Shown: positions 22,701 through 35,073, numbered from the stretch's first letter. The stretch is DNA of 64,000 nt from Manihot esculenta (GCF_001659605.2 NC_035161.2:25901691-25965690); one strand, 5' to 3'. The notes: a model not told the origin generated them from the sequence alone. A program made the numbers and translations.

Positions 22701-24480
22701 GATCAAATAAGTCTTGAGTTAATATAATATTTTTTTAATAATAAAATTATTTTTTAATTTGAAATATTAAAAAATTAGTATTTTAATTAACATAAAAATT
22801 AAAAATACATAAAATAGTCAATAATTTTTTTAAACTACAAAATGAAATATTATAATTAAAAAATAATATTATATTAGAATAGGACTTATTTGATTATTGA
22901 AAAAAAAAATATACGTAATTGATTTAAAAAATCAAATTAAATTAATTTTTTTTCATAAATAAAAATAAAATAGTTTAATTCGATTTATAAATATATATTA
23001 ATTTGAACTAAAATTAGTTATGAAGCTAAACAAACTAGCCATTTCAACCAGAAATAGGACCAAAATCCACACTAGACCATGTCTAAACAAGTAGCCTAAC
23101 GAATTGAAAACCATTTAGACCAAAATTATATAAAATCAAACTTTAAAAGTTATTATTATTATTTTTTTATGTTTAATACCATTTAAATTATATGGGCAAA
23201 TTATTTTTTTTTATCCGATAATGCATAATTTTAAATGCAATAAAATTTTATAACTGAAACTAATTTTAGAGGATTAACTACAATCCAATTAAGACGGTAA
23301 AACATTTCTTAAATAAAGTTTGACAATTATATCATCGGCTCTATTGCCATTCTAATGTTTAAGTTTAAAAGAAAGATTATCTAGCTAAGCGTGACAATTA
23401 TATCATTAGCTATATTGCCATTCTAATGTATAAATTTAAAAGAAAGATTATCTAGCTAAGAGTACAAAAATCAAATAACTATAACAATAGCTGTAATGTC
23501 AGAAAGTGGTAAAAAAATCAAATTAGTTAATGTTACAAATAAGATATCTGAATCAATGATATAAATAATTGATCGAGAATGTCGAATTCAATCTAATCGA
23601 AGAGTTTCAAGGACGATACGAACTTCTGCAGTTAATAAATAATAACTCCAAATACTTTTAACTATTCTGTCTATTAAACTATTATTACTATTACGAATTA
23701 TCTAAATCGTATAAAATATATATATAGATTACATGAGGAGTGAAAAGCTCAAACTCGAAAAATTTCAAATCCAAGTGAGATACTTTTAATCACTGCCCAA
23801 CAAGTCCACTAAAAAAATGTGGTGTTAATTAAAGTGAAAGGATGAATTGAAATTTTAAGCCAAAAATTAGATGGATTAGGTCTAGGCTAACGTCTGGCAA
23901 AAAGCCTCGTTTATTTCTGACACTTTTGTCAGAGCAATGTTTTGTTCGTTTCTCTTACCATTTGCATCAAAATAGAAAAATTGCAGCTGAAGCAAGCCCA
24001 ATCATCATATGAACCCCATGTTATAGAAATAAAAAATAAAAAATAAAAAATAACAAATAAAGATTTTAATGATTAATTAATTTTTATTTATAATAATAAT
24101 TAATTTTTTATTTATAAAAATAAATATTTTAATGATTAATTAATTTTTATTAATATTTAATGATTAAATTAAGTAATAAATTTTATTAAATTTTTTAAAA
24201 TTAAAAAGTTAATTAATGAAGTTTTTTATAAAATAAGGATTAAATAGTAATTTTTGCATTAAAAAAAAAGATCGCGGCCCCAAAGACTGGTACAGTATGT
24301 GATGAGGACATGTAGTGTAGGGGTTGAGTACTTTGGTATATGGTAGGCCACCACACTGTCACAATAACACTCTTTCAGTCAAAATACTTGCAACACGTAC
24401 ACTAACAACACTCCCTAATCCTGACTCCTAAACAATAACAAACAAAAGCAAAGGTCTTTACTTGGAACCTTTAATTCAAA
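19716..24480. other. A+T-rich spacer with small repeats and one GC-richer island
   Basis: No gene recognised. Contents: (TTTATA)n near 20525-20555; a GC-richer island at about 20280-20520 whose minus frame gives a 62-residue peptide of no known family; an unassigned, less A+T-rich block at about 21100-21940 that looks retroelement-like but shows no protein motif; a 71-bp tandem duplication at 23321-23462; and very A+T-rich filler with ACTAATTAGTC-like phrases. Dense TTAATT/AATTAA tracts make all other frames meaningless. Confidence 0.5.
23321..23462. repeat. 71-bp tandem duplication
   Basis: Units 23321-23391 and 23392-23462 both begin TGACAATTATATCAT and end AGATTATCTAGCTAAG plus two bases, with about five differences. 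Confidence 0.9.
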
Positions 24481-25149
24481 AGCTCACATTTGCATATTTT
24501 CAATTCATTTTACTCCTCTCTCTCCTAGTCCTTGTCTTTTCTACTCCTCCTGCAATTTTCTTCTCATACCCTAGATTGCTTAGAAATCTAGGGTTTTTCT
24601 TTTCTTTTCTTTTCTTTTCTTTTTGAGGTGTTACAGCATGGTTTAGCTTATTGGTTTGTAGCTGTCCTTTTTTGATTCTCCTTCACATTTCTTCTCAAAA
24701 CAATCTCTCCTATTGGATGTTGAAGGTGAAGCTGCTTCCTGTTTAACATCATTTTCTTTCTTTATTTTAGTGGGTTTAGGTTGAATTTCTAGTTGGGTTG
24801 TTTTGATCCTGTTTTCAAGCACAAAAACCCCTGTAAAACCCTTTTTCTGAAATTTCCCTGTGTTCATATTTTGTTGAAGGTTTAGGGCTAATCCTTTGAA
24901 TGAAGGATATGAAATTTTTCTTGTTTTTATATATTTCCTCTATTTAGAGAAAAACCCTTGCAAAACCCCTTTCATGAACTTCCTTTTTTTTTTTTTTTCT
25001 ATTTAATTTTTGTAACCTATGATTCAGTTTTAGAGGTTAGGCTTAAAGGGCTCTAAAGACACTAGCTTTAGCCAAGCCAGGACGAGAGGAAGTAAGAAAG
25101 GGGTGAAGTTTTGCTGTTGTGATCTTGCACTGTAGCTCTTAGTAAATGC
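24481..25149 (+). promoter_or_regulatory. Likely promoter/5' leader of the AHL gene
   Basis: Pyrimidine-rich leader typical of plant genes (CTCCTCTCTCTCCTAGTCC near 24512) and a (TTTTC)n microsatellite at about 24597-24623. Directly before the gene, an out-of-frame ATG at 25146 opens an 11-codon upstream reading frame that overlaps the main start and stops at 25181. Whether the leader contains an intron cannot be told. Confidence 0.45.
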
Positions 25150-28100
25150 ATGGATGGAAGAGAAGCCATGGCATTAGCTAGTGGGTCAGCACCATATTTC
25201 ATTCATAGAGGAGGTGGGATTGTTGGGTCTGGGTCTGGATCTCAAATTGGTCCAATACATGTCCCACCTGGGTTCAGACCCTTGTCAAACCCCAATCTAG
25301 CAGCTCAATCAAATGCCAGGCCAGGTTCATCTGGCCCAGCATTTTCAATGGAGCCATCAAATGCAAATTTTGCTCATGGCATTAACATCGCTGTTCCCTC
25401 TGGGGTGCCAGTGGGTGAACCAGTCAAGAAGAAGCGAGGGAGGCCCCGAAAATATGCTCCAGATGGGCAAGTTTCTCTTGGATTGTCTCCCATGCCAGTA
25501 AAGTCTAAGCCTCCTTCAGGGCCGGATCCACTGACCCCTAGACGGGGCAGAGGGCGTCCACCTGGGAGTGGGAGGAAGCAGCAATTGGCTCTTCTTGGTA
25601 AGCATTCTATTTGGAATTTAATGAGTTCAACTTTGTACCGTGTTTGATAAGAACTTGGTGAAATGTATTTGCTGGTTATGAGCCACTTTAGACATTTGTA
25701 TTTGAAATTGGTCATGTCCAATTATGTGATGTGTTGTATTCAAGAAGTCACTAAATGTGCTATTGACATTGAAATTTTTTATTTTCAGTTTATTGCTACT
25801 GTTTTTATAAGCTATTGGGAGCATTTACTTAACCTTGCATCCATTAATTCTTTTTTCAACACCTGATGTTATTTCATAGTCATACCAAGTACCTCTTGGT
25901 TTAGTGATGGATTCATGTGTTACTGTAAAATTAGAACACAAAATTTGGGAAAAAAACTTAATTTGAAATGACTATATCAAATCTAAAATTGAGTGGAATC
26001 TCTGTTTTTAATCATTTAGCGTGGAGATACTGTAAGGGAGAACAAGGGACTTCTTTCATGCAATTCTGCTGACATGCCTTTTATCTTGAAGCAGCTTTAG
26101 TTATGTCTAATTGTTGACAAATTTGATTTGACCTTCTCCCTCGTTAAATTGTACTAGGTCTGTGGGAATTTTTTTTTTCCAGATCTCTTAAATGCTTTGT
26201 GTTTAACTGATTTTTGTAGGTGACTGGATGAATGCTTCTGCTGGAGTAGCCTTTTCACCACATGTTATATGCATTGGATCAGGAGAGGTATTTTATATCC
26301 TGTATGATTTCATGTTTGTTGTACTTTGACTATGTTGATGAGACTTTTTGAGGTCAAGTTAGTGGTCATTTGTAACCATGTCCGATTGTCCATTCAAAAT
26401 GACTATTAGAGGTAGCAATGGTTTTCCTGTTACTTGGATAATGCGGCTAAAAATAGTTAAGTACATAGATGTTTCAATAGGAAACTGCATCTCTAAAGTA
26501 GACAGTAGGGCACATGTTTACTTGCAAACGCGTAAATATACTTCTGCACAAATGCATTTGGATCATTTTCCAAGAGGATGTTGATTTGTAATTTTTCCCA
26601 TGGCAGGATATTGTTGCAAAATTACTGTCATTTGCCCAACAGAGGCCTCGGGCAGTTTGCATCTTGTCTGGGACGGGTACTGTTTCTTCAGTAACCTTGC
26701 GCCAGCCGGCATCTTCGGGTCCTACTGTCACATTTGAGGTTAAACAAGTCTTAATATCTTTTCTTTTTTATTATTATTATTTTTTTTAAATTTTTGTATG
26801 AAGATAATGCATTTCAATTAGTTATCCTCCTGTTTTTATTTTGAAATTGAGATATAGTTCACTCTTTTTTTGCCTAGTGATAAGTCATGGAAAACCTTGC
26901 ATGTCCAAAATTGTAAATTACTTGATTTTTCTACTTATTTTGATTTCATATTCTTGTGCACTATTGTAGTTGAGCATATTTACTGATCTAGCTTTGTAAT
27001 ATTGTTGAGTAGTTCTTTAGTTGTTAAAGCACCAGTGTGCCGTGTGCTTGAGCTATATCTAATAAATGTAACACTTGTAATATTGCATTGTGGTGCGTTG
27101 AGAACCATTATGTGAATGGAATCATTTAAAGGAAGTTTCTGAGCTGAACTAACGTAAAATTGATGCATGGAACGAAAAGGATGCAAGGTACTGAAATGAA
27201 TGTGTGGTTCAGGTGGAACCCTCTATTAGAACAAGTTTAGATGGATCAGATGTGGGTACTGTAAAATGATTCTAATGTTGATGTCTGTCATATGGAACAT
27301 CAATTGTACCAACCACAAAATTGAAGATATCAATGTTGATGCAAATACTATGGCAATTTAGTGTGCTACACACTTGCTTCACATCAAATGTCATTGCATT
27401 CACATACGTTAATGTTGGAGAGAAACATGCATAATAGATCTGTATGTTTGTAACCAATGTATTTCCAATATTGAGGGTACTTTGTTGGATTTATGCCTAA
27501 ATATTGTGTAATGTGGTGCAACTTGGGACAATAAATAGGATTTTGTATCACCAGTGATGTCCTTATCTCTGACTGTAGATAGATGTGTAGGCTTCATAGC
27601 AGAGTTGAGAGTCTGATCACTAATGCTGGATTTTTATAGAATTTTAGCTGGATTTTTGGCATGTTAATTGAGTGGAATTTTTTCTGATTGAGCTTTGTAG
27701 GCTAAGATCTGACTTATTTAGTTATATATAAATTTTGGCGAAATTTGTGAAAAATAAAGTAATAGTGACGTTATTGAAACAAAATCAAAGATCAACTGAA
27801 TTTTAGTGAGACTTTAAATGATCACAAGTTTAGTCCATTTATTTGTGCTGAAAATAGCGATTGAAGTTGGTATCATCTTCTGATGATGGTTCGCTCGGAT
27901 TATCTGTAATTTTGTGATAAATTTGTGGTTTAATTTGTTTGGGTGAGTTTCACGAATGCATAGTGAACTTAAGTGGTTTGAAGGGGAATGATGAATTCCG
28001 AAGGTGTTCATTGGCTTTTTGAAGAGACAGCAAGTGGGATGATGTGTCTGCAACTCAAGATGGATGATCTGAACTGGAGTTGGTTAAATATATTTCTTTT

Positions 28101-29384
28101 TCCTGGTTTGTCTTGGTAATAAAGCTGCAGGTTAATTTTTTCTTTGCTAGCATATCAGAAAAAACTGCATGACTAAGGAAATGCACCTTGCCTTGGGAAA
28201 CAGTGAGGCACTAGTTGCTATTAATTGGTTCAATTCAGTTGGAGATTAGTTGTTATTTTAAAACTGGGCTTGGTATTGGGAATCTAAGGAACATATCTTA
28301 CTTGAGTCTTTAACCATGAAACTGTAGTGATCAAATTTCAGCTTATACTGATTCTTGCCTTCTTTCTTTTGAAGTTTTTGGTCTTTTGTACTTTGCCTGT
28401 TATATTTCATGGAAGGCTGCTCTTGTGGGACTCACCATAGTGTATCTCTTAAGCAATTCTTTCTGCGATTTTGCCCCTTGATTCTCATAATAACTTTACC
28501 ACACATAGGCTTGTATATCCAGACTTGCGTTCTTTGCATCATTTTTAATTTATTAATCTATAGAAACTGGGACAATCAAAAGGAAACTTATTTGGTATAT
28601 TTCAAATGTGTAGGGCCGTTTTGAGATACTTTGCTTGTCTGGTTCATTCTTGGTTGCTGAAGATGGTGGCCCTCGCAATCGAACTGGTGGTATTAGTGCT
28701 TCTCTTTCTAGTCCCGATGGTCATGTCATTGGTGGTGCAATTGCAAGGCTCATTGCAGCAGGGCCGGTTCAGGTACAATTTTTATTTTTGTTTTTTTGCA
28801 CTTTCAATAAAGTTCACAGGTGGTTTATAGCTGCGTAAATATTCTTTTCACAAAGCGAAGGAAATACAGCATACATTGACCTCCCCGGAACTCGTCAATG
28901 TGGGTTTTCTTTGTGCTAGGAGTCATCCTTTTTTTTTTTTAAATAACTTGTCCATTTATCCACATTAGTTTTTAATGTTTATTGAAAAGTGAAAACCATG
29001 AGCATGTTCATTTTGTTTGAAATGATTCATTTCGCAAGAAAATGATTTAGATGAATTCTTATGAAATTATGTGTTCTTCCGATCTCACGCATATATTTAT
29101 TAATCTTTGCATGGGTGAAGCAAATAAATTGATCTTGCTTGCTGCAGGTGGTGGTGTGTAGTTTTGTGCATGGAGGTTCTAAGAACAAGGATAAACAGGT
29201 AGGCCGCCTCAAACTTAATAAAGACTCCACCTCCCCGCCTGGTGATAAATCAGCTACCCCAAAATCTGCTATCCCCATTAATCAACCCCAAAATTTCACT
29301 CCTTCTCCAATGAACATATGGCCGGTTTCGCGATCAGTTGACCTGAGAAACCCGCACACTGATATTGACTTGACGCGAGGATGA
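25150..29384 (+). CDS. AHL: AT-hook motif nuclear-localized (AHL) protein, five exons
   Basis: Exons: 25150-25597, 26220-26287, 26607-26738, 28614-28772, 29148-29384; all introns are GT-AG and the joined frame is 1044 nt (347 residues). Residues 93-101 (KKKRGRPRK) and 131-139 (RRGRGRPPG) are two AT-hooks, which bind the minor groove of A+T-rich DNA. Residues about 151-290 form the PPC/DUF296 domain (GDWMNASAGVAFSPHVICIG, GRFEILCLSGSF, GGAIARLIAAGPVQVVVCSF), which mediates trimer formation and partner binding. Family knowledge: AHL proteins act in the nucleus at matrix attachment regions and regulate growth, flowering and hormone genes. Intron-containing genes with two hooks belong to the larger-protein clade, in contrast to the intronless clade. 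Intron 3 is long (1875 bp). The start is the first ATG giving the conserved MDGREAMAL-like N-terminus. Length and all domain parts are normal. The exact paralogue is not assigned. Confidence 0.95.
28439..28493. repeat. Source copy of a 55-bp duplicated segment (AHL intron 3)
   Basis: AGTGTATCTCTTAAGCAATT...CTCATAATAA in the third AHL intron, about 120 bp before exon 4, is repeated at 32058-32112 with one mismatch. Confidence 0.88.
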
Positions 29385-29986
29385 TAGCTGCAACAGACAC
29401 ATGGGAAAAAACTTTGTACATATGTGGTGTTGTTGTACATGTATATGTATTGAATCTGGTGATAATTTTCAACAATTTGGGTTCCACCTTGGTCTCCCTG
29501 GTAATCGGCCATGTCCAATGTGTTTGTGCTAACGTAGTTTGTAACCAGAATTCATCATTTTATGATTGCAAACTTACAATTGAAACTTGTTGAATTTTTT
29601 TATTTTTTTTTTATGATCTCCTGTGCCAAAGATGGCCAGTTAAATCTTTGGACGTGGTTTATAGATCAACGCAATCATACTTCTAGTATGCCGTAGAAGC
29701 TTGAATCTTCCTAGGAGTCATCTTCATATATGACAAAGTATGGCCTACTGAACCAAGTGATGTTCGGCGGCGGCCGAACCAACTGGCGTCTAGTTTTGAA
29801 AGTTTTGTTTGCATGTTGGCGTAGGAGGGTGTCGTTTCTCAAAAATCTTATGGGCCTACGTGTTAGTGAATCTTTGTGGGAAGCGGGAAGCATATCATTG
29901 TTCATTAATGCCAAGAACAGGAGTTCCATCAAATGCAAGAACAAGAAGCATCTCAAAATATAATAACAAGAATTGAAATAGTGGAG
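29385..29986. other. AHL 3' flank and kiwellin-upstream-like duplicated block
   Basis: 29385-29697 is the probable AHL 3' untranslated region and flank. From about 29698 the sequence resembles parts of the kiwellin neighbourhood: 'gcttgaatctt.cta.gagtc.tcttcatat' matches 33826-33860. The stretch 29825-29986 ('gtcgtttctcaaaaatcttatgg ... gtgaatctttgtgggaag ... agcatctcaaaatataataacaa') matches 43205-43345 upstream of the third kiwellin gene. One GC-rich near-palindrome (GTTCGGCGGCGGCCGAAC, 29762-29779) lies in it. Confidence 0.6.
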
Positions 29987-32057
29987 TTTTTTTATTCTTC
30001 TCGGAGGATACTGGCTGTTGTTTCATTGATATATCAAAGCCCTATCGGGGCAAAAACAAAAGTAGATTGAGACATCAAATTAGAGGAGAGATTCGTCTCG
30101 TAAGGTTTGTACAGCTAGCTTGTGAGTTACTTCATTATGCTGCCTTGTGAGTTACTTCATTATGCTGCCTCTTAACAAATGTAAAAAATAAATCTTGAAT
30201 TTGAAAAGTCAAGGCCTTGATGTCTTCAATGATACCTTTGATAGCACTTAGGGGGGTTATCTGAGTGAATTGCTTGCACAATTTGTAGAGCATCACCCTC
30301 CACTAAAACTTTATCAAAACCTCTTATAACAGCTAAGAGAGGTGCCTTACGACATGCGAGAGCCTCTACTGTAAGTGGATAAGATATAGGGCTCAACCTT
30401 TTGTATAACCAGCCACAAGAATAGTCTCCCTGATCTCTAGCTATTACAGCTGCTGCCCTCTCTTTCCTTTGCTGAGACGAAGCACCATCAAAGTTAATTT
30501 TAAGGCCAACTCTGTTGATCTACTGCAGGAGTTTGGTGGACATTTCCTTGTTGGGATTGACTAGCTTTAAATTCTTTCCAATTTTTTAGAGCCAATTCAA
30601 CAACATCATGAAATGCAAAGCTATGATCTCTAAAAATAAGAGCATTCCTGGACTTCTAAATTTGCGAAAGAAAGAAGACTAATAGGGAAACAAAATCATT
30701 ATCTTTGTTCATGTTTTAAAAAGAGAAAGATAGACAGGTCCAGCAACCCATCATTGATACTTCAGGAATTAAAGAAGATCCAATTCTAAAAGGAGTGTGT
30801 CTGAGAACATTCGAGGAATATGTGTTTCAAGGATTCTCTATTCCTGCGGTAGCGATAGTTTGGAGGTACATAGAAGATTTTTCTATGAATCAGCTCATTA
30901 GATGGCAAACGCTCCTTGAGCAAGCTCCATAGGAAGATCTTGATTTTGAAGTTTTCTATTGGCTGTGTATCCTGATTTGACAGTGTAGATTCTATCATTA
31001 TGCCAAATAAGAGAATTCTCTTGCCGAAACAGACTAAGGGGTATGGATAAAATGTTTTACACTTCCTGATCCTCAAAATTTTGCTTCAATAAATTTAACT
31101 TCCATTTAGCAAATTGGTGATCAATTAGTTGTGATACCAAACAATTGAAGGATCATGGCTCTCTTTCAAACTCGGACGCAACGGAAAATATTGAGGTATC
31201 CACCTATCCTTTTTACACATGATTCCTTCTCCCTTTCTCACACTCCATCTGAACCCTTCCTGTAAGACTTCTCTACCCCAAATCATACCTAACCATCCCT
31301 AATCAGGTCTGCCATCCGTTGTTGCCTAAAGGAACTAAGAGTAAGGTAAATATTTTCCTTCGAAAAATCTAGCAAAAAAAGAGCTCGGATTAGAGATGAG
31401 TCTCCAGCCTTGTTTAGCCAAAAGGACTCTGTTGAAGCTTTTTATGTCCCAAAAACCCAGGCCACCTGACAGCTTTGAAAGCATAACTGTTTCCAAAAAA
31501 ATCCAATGCAACCTTTTTTCTTCTTGCTTTTGTTCCCACCAAAATTAGCTAAAATAGAAGTGATATCTTTACATAAATTTGAGGAAAATCTGAAGCATGT
31601 CATGGAGTAGATAAGATTGCCGAAGCTACAGATTTAATGAGGACCTCTTTACCTCCTTTTGAGAGGAGCTGCTCTTTCCAACTAGATGTCTCGCTCAAAA
31701 TGACATTTTTTATGTATTCAAAATTCTTGGTCTTAGACTGTTTAAACATGGCAGGTGCTCCCAAGAATTTATCATGGCCATTGAGAATGAAAATACCCAA
31801 GATTCTTGCAATGCTGGTTCGAATGTCTCGAGGAGTGCTTGCATTGAAAGCTAAGGCTGATTTACTATAATTTATAGTTTTTCCACTAACAGAAGCATAG
31901 TCATTCAAATTTTGCTTGATCAAGGTCGCTTCATTCATAAAAGCTCTGGAATAAATCACTAAATTATCGGCAAAGAGCAAGTGGTAGATGGACCATATCT
32001 AGAAATTGAGAGACCCTGCATTGGAGAGCTTTCAATTTTGTGAGAGAGGCCTTCTAC
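29987..32057 (-). pseudogene. Degraded LINE (RT end, zinc-binding region, RNase H, 3' end)
   Basis: On the minus strand: 31980-31600 encodes the C-terminal half of a LINE reverse transcriptase (MLFADNLVIYSRAF, SGKTINYSKSA, FLGAPAMFKQSKTKNF, WKEQLLSKGGKEVLIKSV). 31076-30786 encodes the zf-RVT-like region (KIKIFLWSLLKERLPSNE, ...LKHIFLECSQTHSF). About 30505-30200 encodes an RNase H-like domain (INFDGASSQQRKERAAAVIA, VEALACRKAPLLA, VLVEGDALQIVQAIHS). The 3' end has the phrase 'cccgatagggctttgatatatc' typical of plant L1 tails, then a short A run (29987-29993, T on the plus strand). Frames are interrupted several times. The ADD-type catalytic box (FADN) is altered from FADD. The 5' junction abuts the copy of AHL intron sequence at 32058. 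Confidence 0.85.
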
Positions 32058-32112
32058 AGTGTATCTCTTAAGCAATTCTTTTTGCGATTTTGCCCCTTGA
32101 TTCTCATAATAA
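32058..32112. repeat. Copy of AHL intron 3 sequence at the LINE 5' junction
   Basis: 54 of 55 positions equal 28439-28493, in the same orientation, 3.6 kb away, and directly at the point where LINE similarity stops. This could be filler DNA copied in when the LINE insertion was sealed. Confidence 0.85.
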
Positions 32113-32658
32113 TTTTCTCTAGTCATAAACAATACTATTTAACTATTTTTATTTTTCTATCTCTTTCTATGAGTTGATAATTATGTAAAAAAATCAATAA
32201 ATATATTTAATAAAAAATATAACAAAAATTATAAAGCGACATTTTTTAATTTTATATAATTAGAATTATAAAATTAAAATAATCATTTTTTTTAATTTAT
32301 CAAGGTTCATGTCCATTTAATTTTACTCTTCATAACATACCAATCCCTTCAGAATTAATAACTATTCCTCCCAACAATACTATTTTTAAGAATTTCATAT
32401 GATTTCTTTCTTGACTTTTACTGTATGCATGAGTCTATTTATTTTAAGATAATTTTTTTAAAATTAAAAATAATTAAAAAACAAATTTAATAAAAAATAA
32501 ATTGAATATATTTAATTGTTATAAAGTTTTTAATTTAGCAACCTAATCATTGTGTACCAAAAAAACAAAATCTTAAATACAATAAGCCAAAACTATCAAT
32601 CACTAGAAGATTCTTGTTTTCCACCTTATAACCATTAAATATTAGATAATCTTATACG
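32113..32658. other. A+T-rich spacer upstream of kiwellin gene 1
   Basis: No gene; low-complexity A+T sequence. At 32575-32640 the text 'aatacaataagccaaaactatcaatcact.gaagattcttgt' matches 34985-35040 upstream of kiwellin copy 2, so this is shared flanking sequence of the tandem family. Confidence 0.55.
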
Positions 32659-32738
32659 ACATGGCAATCTTCTTGTAGTTTCAGCTCAAGATTTATGTCC
32701 TTTTGTAACTTCTCAGTATACAATTTTTTCTATTTAAA
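32659..32738 (+). promoter_or_regulatory. Promoter of kiwellin gene 1 with family-conserved block and TATA box
   Basis: The block CATGGCAATCTTCTTGTAGT followed by TTCAGCTCAAGATTTATGTC is shared with copies 2 (35074-35124) and 3 (43473-43520), at 95-140 bp upstream of each ATG. A TATA-like TATTTAAA follows at 32731-32738, 63 bp before the start codon. The conservation may reflect recent duplication rather than selection. Confidence 0.6.
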
Positions 32739-32800
32739 CCCCAGCTTTGTGCATCCTCTGATCCATAATCCAGTCTTAAAGCAATACAATTTTGCAAAAA

Positions 32801-33379
32801 ATGAAGCAAGCTCCCATTAATTTTGCTACTTATCTCCTGCTCTTGGTTGTTCTTCTTGCCACTTCTAGTGTTCTAGTTGATGGGCATGAGTGTAAGCCAA
32901 GCGGCAAGATTAAGGGAACGAAGCCTCCAAAGGGTGGAAGAAACCATGGTGATGATTCTGATTCCTGTGAGGCAGGCAAGCATTACCCCATCTACAAGTG
33001 CTCACCTCCCGTAACCAAACATACAAAGGCGACTTTAACTATCAACAGCTTTGAGAAAGGTGGCGACGGCGGAGCACCATCGGAATGTGATGGAAAGTTC
33101 CACAGCGACCACAAACCGGTGGTGGCATTATCAACTGGGTGGTTCAATAACATGAAGAGATGTCACAAGTTCATCAAAATACATGGAAATGGAAGGAGCG
33201 TGAAGGCTATGGTGGTGGATGAGTGTGACTCAACTATGGGATGTGATAAAGATCATGACTTTCAGCCACCATGTCCAAATAATATTGTTGATGCTTCTAA
33301 AGCAGTTTGGAAAGCTTTAGGTGTTAAAGAAAGTGACGATAGATTTGGATTTATGGATGTCACTTGGTCTGATGCTTGA
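32801..33379 (+). CDS. Kiwellin / ripening-related secreted protein, copy 1
   Basis: Intronless, 192 residues. Residues 1-28 form a signal peptide with hydrophobic core [13 protein letters not shown], so the protein is secreted to the apoplast. The mature part has the kiwellin signature [63 protein letters not shown], and a C-terminus [19 protein letters not shown]. This is the double-psi beta-barrel ripening-related (grip22-type) branch without the N-terminal kissper extension. Family knowledge: kiwellins are abundant in ripe fruit and stress-induced, and some bind fungal effectors such as chorismate mutase. Odd point: two cysteines kept in copy 3 (KGEC and the first of ECC) are R and S here, so one disulfide is probably missing. 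The start is the first ATG in good context (AAAAATGA). Confidence 0.93.
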   Translation: MKQAPINFATYLLLLVVLLATSSVLVDGHECKPSGKIKGTKPPKGGRNHGDDSDSCEAGKHYPIYKCSPPVTKHTKATLTINSFEKGGDGGAPSECDGKFHSDHKPVVALSTGWFNNMKRCHKFIKIHGNGRSVKAMVVDECDSTMGCDKDHDFQPPCPNNIVDASKAVWKALGVKESDDRFGFMDVTWSDA

Positions 33380-35073
33380 TTTAACAGCTTCCATTGCTGT
33401 GTTCTTGTCTTTTGGTTCTTACGAGAATGCTTTTGTTTTCTACTGCATTAATAAGATTGCTTATTAGTAAAAGCAGTAGGCATGAATTCTTGTATCAATA
33501 AATAACCGTTTGTTGCATTATTTCTAAGTGCAAAGCTAATAATTGAGAACACAGTGAAAATTAATTGTATTATTCTCCCTTTCAATTCAAATTTTTTGAA
33601 TTTAGATTTAAATAGACATATTAATATTGTTCTAAATTTAGCAATACATTTTTACTTTATCAAAAATAATTTCTCTTTCTTAGATTTAAATACTGATAAT
33701 ATTATTTTAATGAAAATTAATTATTTCTCCATTCCAATCCATGGAGCTTGGTATTCATATAATTTCCCAACATCATTTAAATTTTATTTTCTCTAAATTA
33801 TTTTAATGGAGTAGTATTCTCTAGCTTGAATCTTGCTAGAGTCGTCTTCATATGATAAAAAATACGAGATTTACAAAAAAAATACGAGTTCAGATGATTG
33901 TTGGAATGAAATTTTAAAAAAATGAATATAATAATTATATTATATTCATTAATTTTAAAAAATAAAATTTATAATGAAATTATAAAAAAATATCGTCAAA
34001 ATAAATTATCAACAGTTTATTATTAATAATTTTACACCGATTATTAAATTGCCAACCATTTTTTTTTAATTTTCTTTTATAATATGATAAATTTTATATA
34101 AATTTTATTATAATTGATGGTTAATATTTTAACATTTGTATATATAATAATTATGTTTGGTTTTAAAATTTTAACAATTTCATGATAAAATTTCTTGAAT
34201 GTAAGTGCCGACAAGCATTGTCAAAGTATGTAATTAATAACTATATATAAAATAATATAATATTTTTATTGAAAATTATATCTAATATAATTTTAATATT
34301 AATATTAATATTATTATTATTTAAATGTTAATATTATTATTTATATCGTATTTATTTGTGTAATAATAAACATTTTAACTAAAATTGAAATTATTAAAAT
34401 AAAAAATAAGGCTGAAATAAAAATCAAAATTATTTAGACCTATATTTCAAATTTCAAGTTTAATTTTTAAAAATTAAATAATCAGAAGTTTGATTTTGAT
34501 TCCGGTAGAACTACACTAGAATTGAAATCCAGCACCCATGAAAATTGTATAAAATCAATAAATATAATTAAAATATAAAAAATATAAAGTGATTTTATAA
34601 TTTTATATAGTTATAATTCGAAAAAGTTAAAAAAAATAATACAATGTGCACATAAATGACTATTAATTATTATTATTATTTCTTTGACATATTTATTTAA
34701 AAAATATAAATAAATTCTTATAAAATTATATATAATTTAAAAAATAATTCTTATGTTACAAATAAAAAGTAATAAAAATAATTAAATATTATTTTAATAA
34801 AAAAATTTTAATTTGATGAAATCAAAATATTTTACACAGTTAAATTTTTAAAATAAAAAAAACATATATATTTATTAATTTTGATATTCGTAAAGATGTA
34901 CAGGTAATTTTGCTTTGGAAGACATTTATGAGATCCCAATCATCTTGAGCGAATCTTTCTAGGAATGTAATCATGTACGCCAGAAAAAGTATCTTACAAA
35001 CAATAAGCCAAACTATCAATTCACGACCAGATTCTTGTAATTTTAACCACTAAAATGTATTAACCACAATGCG
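33380..35073. other. A+T-rich spacer between kiwellin copies 1 and 2
   Basis: 3' flank of copy 1 (probable polyadenylation region with AATAAG/AATAAA near 33450-33500), then low-complexity A+T sequence. At 33826-33860 and again 34945-35040 there are stretches shared with other kiwellin flanks, marking the borders of the duplicated unit. No gene seen. Confidence 0.55.

Noticed and set aside
24643..24867. 74-codon minus-strand frame upstream of AHL
   Set aside because: Lies in the AHL leader on the opposite strand, has biased composition and no family resemblance.
25598..25647. AHL protein seeming to end after 165 residues
   Set aside because: That is read-through into intron 1; the GT at 25598 and the AG at 26218-26219 restore the PPC domain.
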